From contig JASHOI010000325.1 in assembly GCA_030041195.1 (NCBI GenBank), positions 1 to 14,770 of the forward strand: a stretch of DNA of 14,770 bases, in the 5' to 3' direction. The notes below the pieces were generated by a model that saw only the letters and a program-made list of their open reading frames with translations, ran no database searches and was not told the origin of the DNA. Positions 13,301 through 14,770 of the stretch are shown here, in pieces. Both the position numbers and the translations under genes were made by a program. Source of the DNA: Streptosporangiaceae bacterium (GTDB taxonomy: Bacteria > Actinomycetota > Actinomycetes > Streptosporangiales > Streptosporangiaceae). The first letter of the stretch is position 1. Every line of letters begins with the position of its first letter.

Positions 13301-14396
13301 CGGCCAGCGCCTTCTTGATGAACGTGATGTCGATGTGCGCCGCGATCTGCGCCGCCGACGGAACCGTCGTGAGCCGTCCCTGGGTAACCAGGAACTTGGC
13401 GGTGAGCTGGTAGGCCTTCACGATGCGGCTGGTGGGGTCGTGCAGGGTGGATCCGAGCCAGTACAGCTGCTGGCCGGCCGGGATGAACGGGTAGCCCTTG
13501 GTCGCCGCCACGATCGTGGCTGCCTGGCTGGCGGGTATGCCCTGCACCTTGGCGGTAGCGGTCAGGTACTTGGCGGCCTGCGGCCCGGTCATGTCCCGGC
13601 TGCCTTGCAGCTCGGCGCACACGTAGTCCTGCACCAGCGTGGGATCGGTGTTGATCACGCTGGTCGCGACCGCGATCACGTCGAGGCCGGGGATGCCGAG
13701 CTTGGCGATCTGCTCGGCGTCGACCAGCGAGTGATAGCCCTTCGCGATCAGGTCGGCCGCGGGGGCGCCGTACACGTAGGCCGAGTCGATCGCGCCGGAC
13801 AGCGCGGCCGCGCCTGCCGCAGGCTCGCTGGCGAAGCTGACGACCTTGACCTTGCCGGTCAGGTGCTCCAGCGCCAGGTAGCCCAGGAGCTCGTAGTCCT
13901 CGGACGAGCCGACCAGGACGCCGACGGACTTGCCGGCCAGCTGGCTCGGCGAGGTTACCGACGGTGGGACGAGCAGCTGGTCATCGTCGAAGCCCCAGCC
14001 CATGACCACCGTGACCCCGGTGTTGAGCCCGATGGCCGCGGTGGCGGGCGGGTTGCCGACGCCGCTGATCGCCTGCACCGAGCCGCTCTTCATCTCCGCG
14101 ATCGCGGTCACACCCGCATCGAACGGCACATAGTGCAGGTGGGCCGGAATGGTCTTGGCCAGCGACGGCTGGCTCTCGATGATGCTGTCCGGGCTGGCGA
14201 CCGTGCCCTGGCTGACCGAGATCGTGAAGCTGGGCAGCGTCGCAGGCCCGGAGCTGCCCTGGGTGACGGCCCAGACAATGAGCCCGATGACGATGACCAC
14301 GGCGACCGCGACGATGCCGTAGATCCGGCGTCTTCTGCGCTTGTAGCGGGGCGCCCGGTTGCTCGTCGGCACGTTGACATCTGCTGAGCTGCTCAT
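13284..14396 (-). CDS. ABC transporter substrate-binding protein, taurine/sulfonate-like, membrane-anchored
   Basis: This 370-residue protein would capture the substrate outside the membrane and deliver it to the permease. After a basic N-terminus (RYKRRRRR at about 17-24) comes one hydrophobic helix at about 25-45 (IYGIVAVAVVIVIGLIVWAV). No lipobox cysteine follows it, and a signal-peptidase site is not obvious, so it is probably a signal anchor rather than a lipoprotein. The mature part resembles TauA/SsuA: ISVSQGTVASPDSIIE, HYVPFDAGVTAIAEMKSGSVQAI at about 88-110, GVGNPPATAAI at about 112-122, then LAGKSVGVLVGSSEDY and the hinge/second lobe. Cys260 and Cys367 might pair. ATG 14396 overlaps the dioxygenase stop (ATGA), and GGAGG at 14404-14408 lies 7 nt upstream. 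Reading further upstream in frame only re-reads the dioxygenase gene. Confidence 0.87.
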   Translation of the reverse strand: MSSSADVNVPTSNRAPRYKRRRRRIYGIVAVAVVIVIGLIVWAVTQGSSGPATLPSFTISVSQGTVASPDSIIESQPSLAKTIPAHLHYVPFDAGVTAIAEMKSGSVQAISGVGNPPATAAIGLNTGVTVVMGWGFDDDQLLVPPSVTSPSQLAGKSVGVLVGSSEDYELLGYLALEHLTGKVKVVSFASEPAAGAAALSGAIDSAYVYGAPAADLIAKGYHSLVDAEQIAKLGIPGLDVIAVATSVINTDPTLVQDYVCAELQGSRDMTGPQAAKYLTATAKVQGIPASQAATIVAATKGYPFIPAGQQLYWLGSTLHDPTSRIVKAYQLTAKFLVTQGRLTTVPSAAQIAAHIDITFIKKALAGDCPS

Positions 14397-14770
14397 AGGT
14401 CTGCCTCCGTCACGCCTGCGTAGTACGTGGACGCGTCGCCTTTCAGCGCGACGCTGGGGCGGCCGTCGACGCCGACCGGGGTGGGCCCGGCCACGGTGAC
14501 CCGCTCGCCGCGCCGGTGCTCGGTGCCGTAGTCGAAGATCGCGTAGTGCTGGGTGGCCCGGTTGTCCCAGATCGCCAGGTCGTCCACCCGCCACTGCCAG
14601 CGCACGGTCTGCTCCGGGCGGGTCACGTACTCCTGCAAGATCCGGATCAGGTCCCGGGACGCCTGCGGCGAGAACCCCAGCACGGTGCGCGCGAACCCGC
14701 CGAGCACCAGCGAGCGCTCCCCGGTCTCCGGATGCACCCGGACCGCGGGATGCTCGGTCTCGTACACCGT
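14393..14770 (-). CDS. TauD/TfdA-family 2-oxoglutarate-dependent dioxygenase, C-terminal part (5' end cut by window edge)
   Basis: This is the last 125 residues of a non-haem Fe(II) dioxygenase. The family couples 2-oxoglutarate decarboxylation to hydroxylation next to a sulfonate, sulfate ester or similar group, releasing sulfite or sulfate. Visible are HPAVRVHPETGERSLVLGGF, the helical segment LIRILQEYVTRPEQTVRWQW, and the distal iron-ligand motif WDNRATQHYAIFDYG (second His) followed by arginines in EHRRGERVTVAG, which bind the 2-oxoglutarate carboxylate. The proximal HxD motif is outside the window. About 25 residues follow the usual family end, finishing GDASTYYAGVTEADL. The stop overlaps the binding-protein start by 4 bp, so enzyme and transporter are made together. 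Substrate choice among taurine, alkanesulfonates and alkyl sulfates cannot be settled here. Confidence 0.92.
   Translation of the reverse strand, partial: TVYETEHPAVRVHPETGERSLVLGGFARTVLGFSPQASRDLIRILQEYVTRPEQTVRWQWRVDDLAIWDNRATQHYAIFDYGTEHRRGERVTVAGPTPVGVDGRPSVALKGDASTYYAGVTEADL
14404..14408 (-). promoter_or_regulatory. Ribosome binding site of the substrate-binding protein gene
   Basis: GGAGG on the minus strand, inside the 3' end of the dioxygenase gene, is 7 nt before ATG 14396. It supports that start and translational coupling across the 4-bp overlap. Confidence 0.75.

Noticed and set aside
11141..14387. Long overlapping plus-strand frames opposite the ABC transporter operon
   Set aside because: All core ABC and binding-protein motifs are on the minus strand; the plus-strand frames are compositional shadows.
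14397..14594. In-frame upstream extension of the substrate-binding protein
   Set aside because: It re-reads the dioxygenase C-terminus in another frame and gives an Arg-rich product; ATG 14396 has GGAGG at 7 nt.
1..14770. tRNA or rRNA genes, CRISPR arrays, insertion sequences, prophage genes
   Set aside because: No cloverleaf-like element, spaced repeat array, transposase or phage protein was recognised on either strand by reading.

Overview
The window is uniformly very GC-rich (about 70% by eye), with GTG starts, GC-ending codons and 4-bp start/stop overlaps. Several families in it are typical of high-GC Actinomycetota: an actinobacterial-type DnaG, a SigE-family ECF sigma factor paired with a membrane-anchored propeller protein, an AbiEi-like/DUF559 protein, and the dnaG-dgt-ppdK neighbourhood. 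A filamentous or soil actinomycete fits best; genus cannot be fixed from this sequence.

Left part (1-3287). The 5' part of dnaG (CHC2 zinc-finger domain) runs leftward off the edge. Divergent from it are three rightward genes: a putative glycolipid-binding protein (PF06475 type), a HAD-family phosphatase, and a protein joining an AbiEi-like winged helix to a DUF559-like nuclease fold. The first two have -10-like hexamers almost touching their GTG starts and no Shine-Dalgarno, which suggests leaderless transcription. The third gene ends in a cluster of three related 17-bp repeats that can form a strong hairpin between convergent genes.

Centre (3288-8473), leftward. ppdK (pyruvate phosphate dikinase), dgt (dNTP triphosphohydrolase) and a ferredoxin-reductase-type flavoprotein lie head to tail with a 4-bp overlap and a 36-nt gap, so they are probably one transcription unit.

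Right centre (8673-11480), rightward. An ECF sigma factor overlaps by 4 bp a gene for a single-pass membrane protein with an extracytoplasmic beta-propeller-like domain. A candidate ECF promoter is placed so that the sigma transcript would be leaderless. A beta-hydroxyacid-dehydrogenase-like oxidoreductase follows.

Right end (11477-14770), leftward. A TauD/TfdA dioxygenase (5' end outside the window), a membrane-anchored substrate-binding protein, an ABC ATPase and an ABC permease form a tightly coupled operon. It probably takes up a sulfonate or sulfate ester and oxidatively releases its sulfur. Its last gene shares stop-codon bases with the convergent oxidoreductase gene.

No tRNA, rRNA, CRISPR array, insertion sequence or prophage was seen, and no gene-free stretch exceeds 300 bases. 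The window is mostly ordinary actinobacterial chromosome. The most unusual items are the 3208-3268 repeat cluster, the candidate sigma autoregulatory promoter, the sigma/propeller pair without a classical anti-sigma domain, and a perfect 14-bp inverted repeat inside the ABC ATPase gene.
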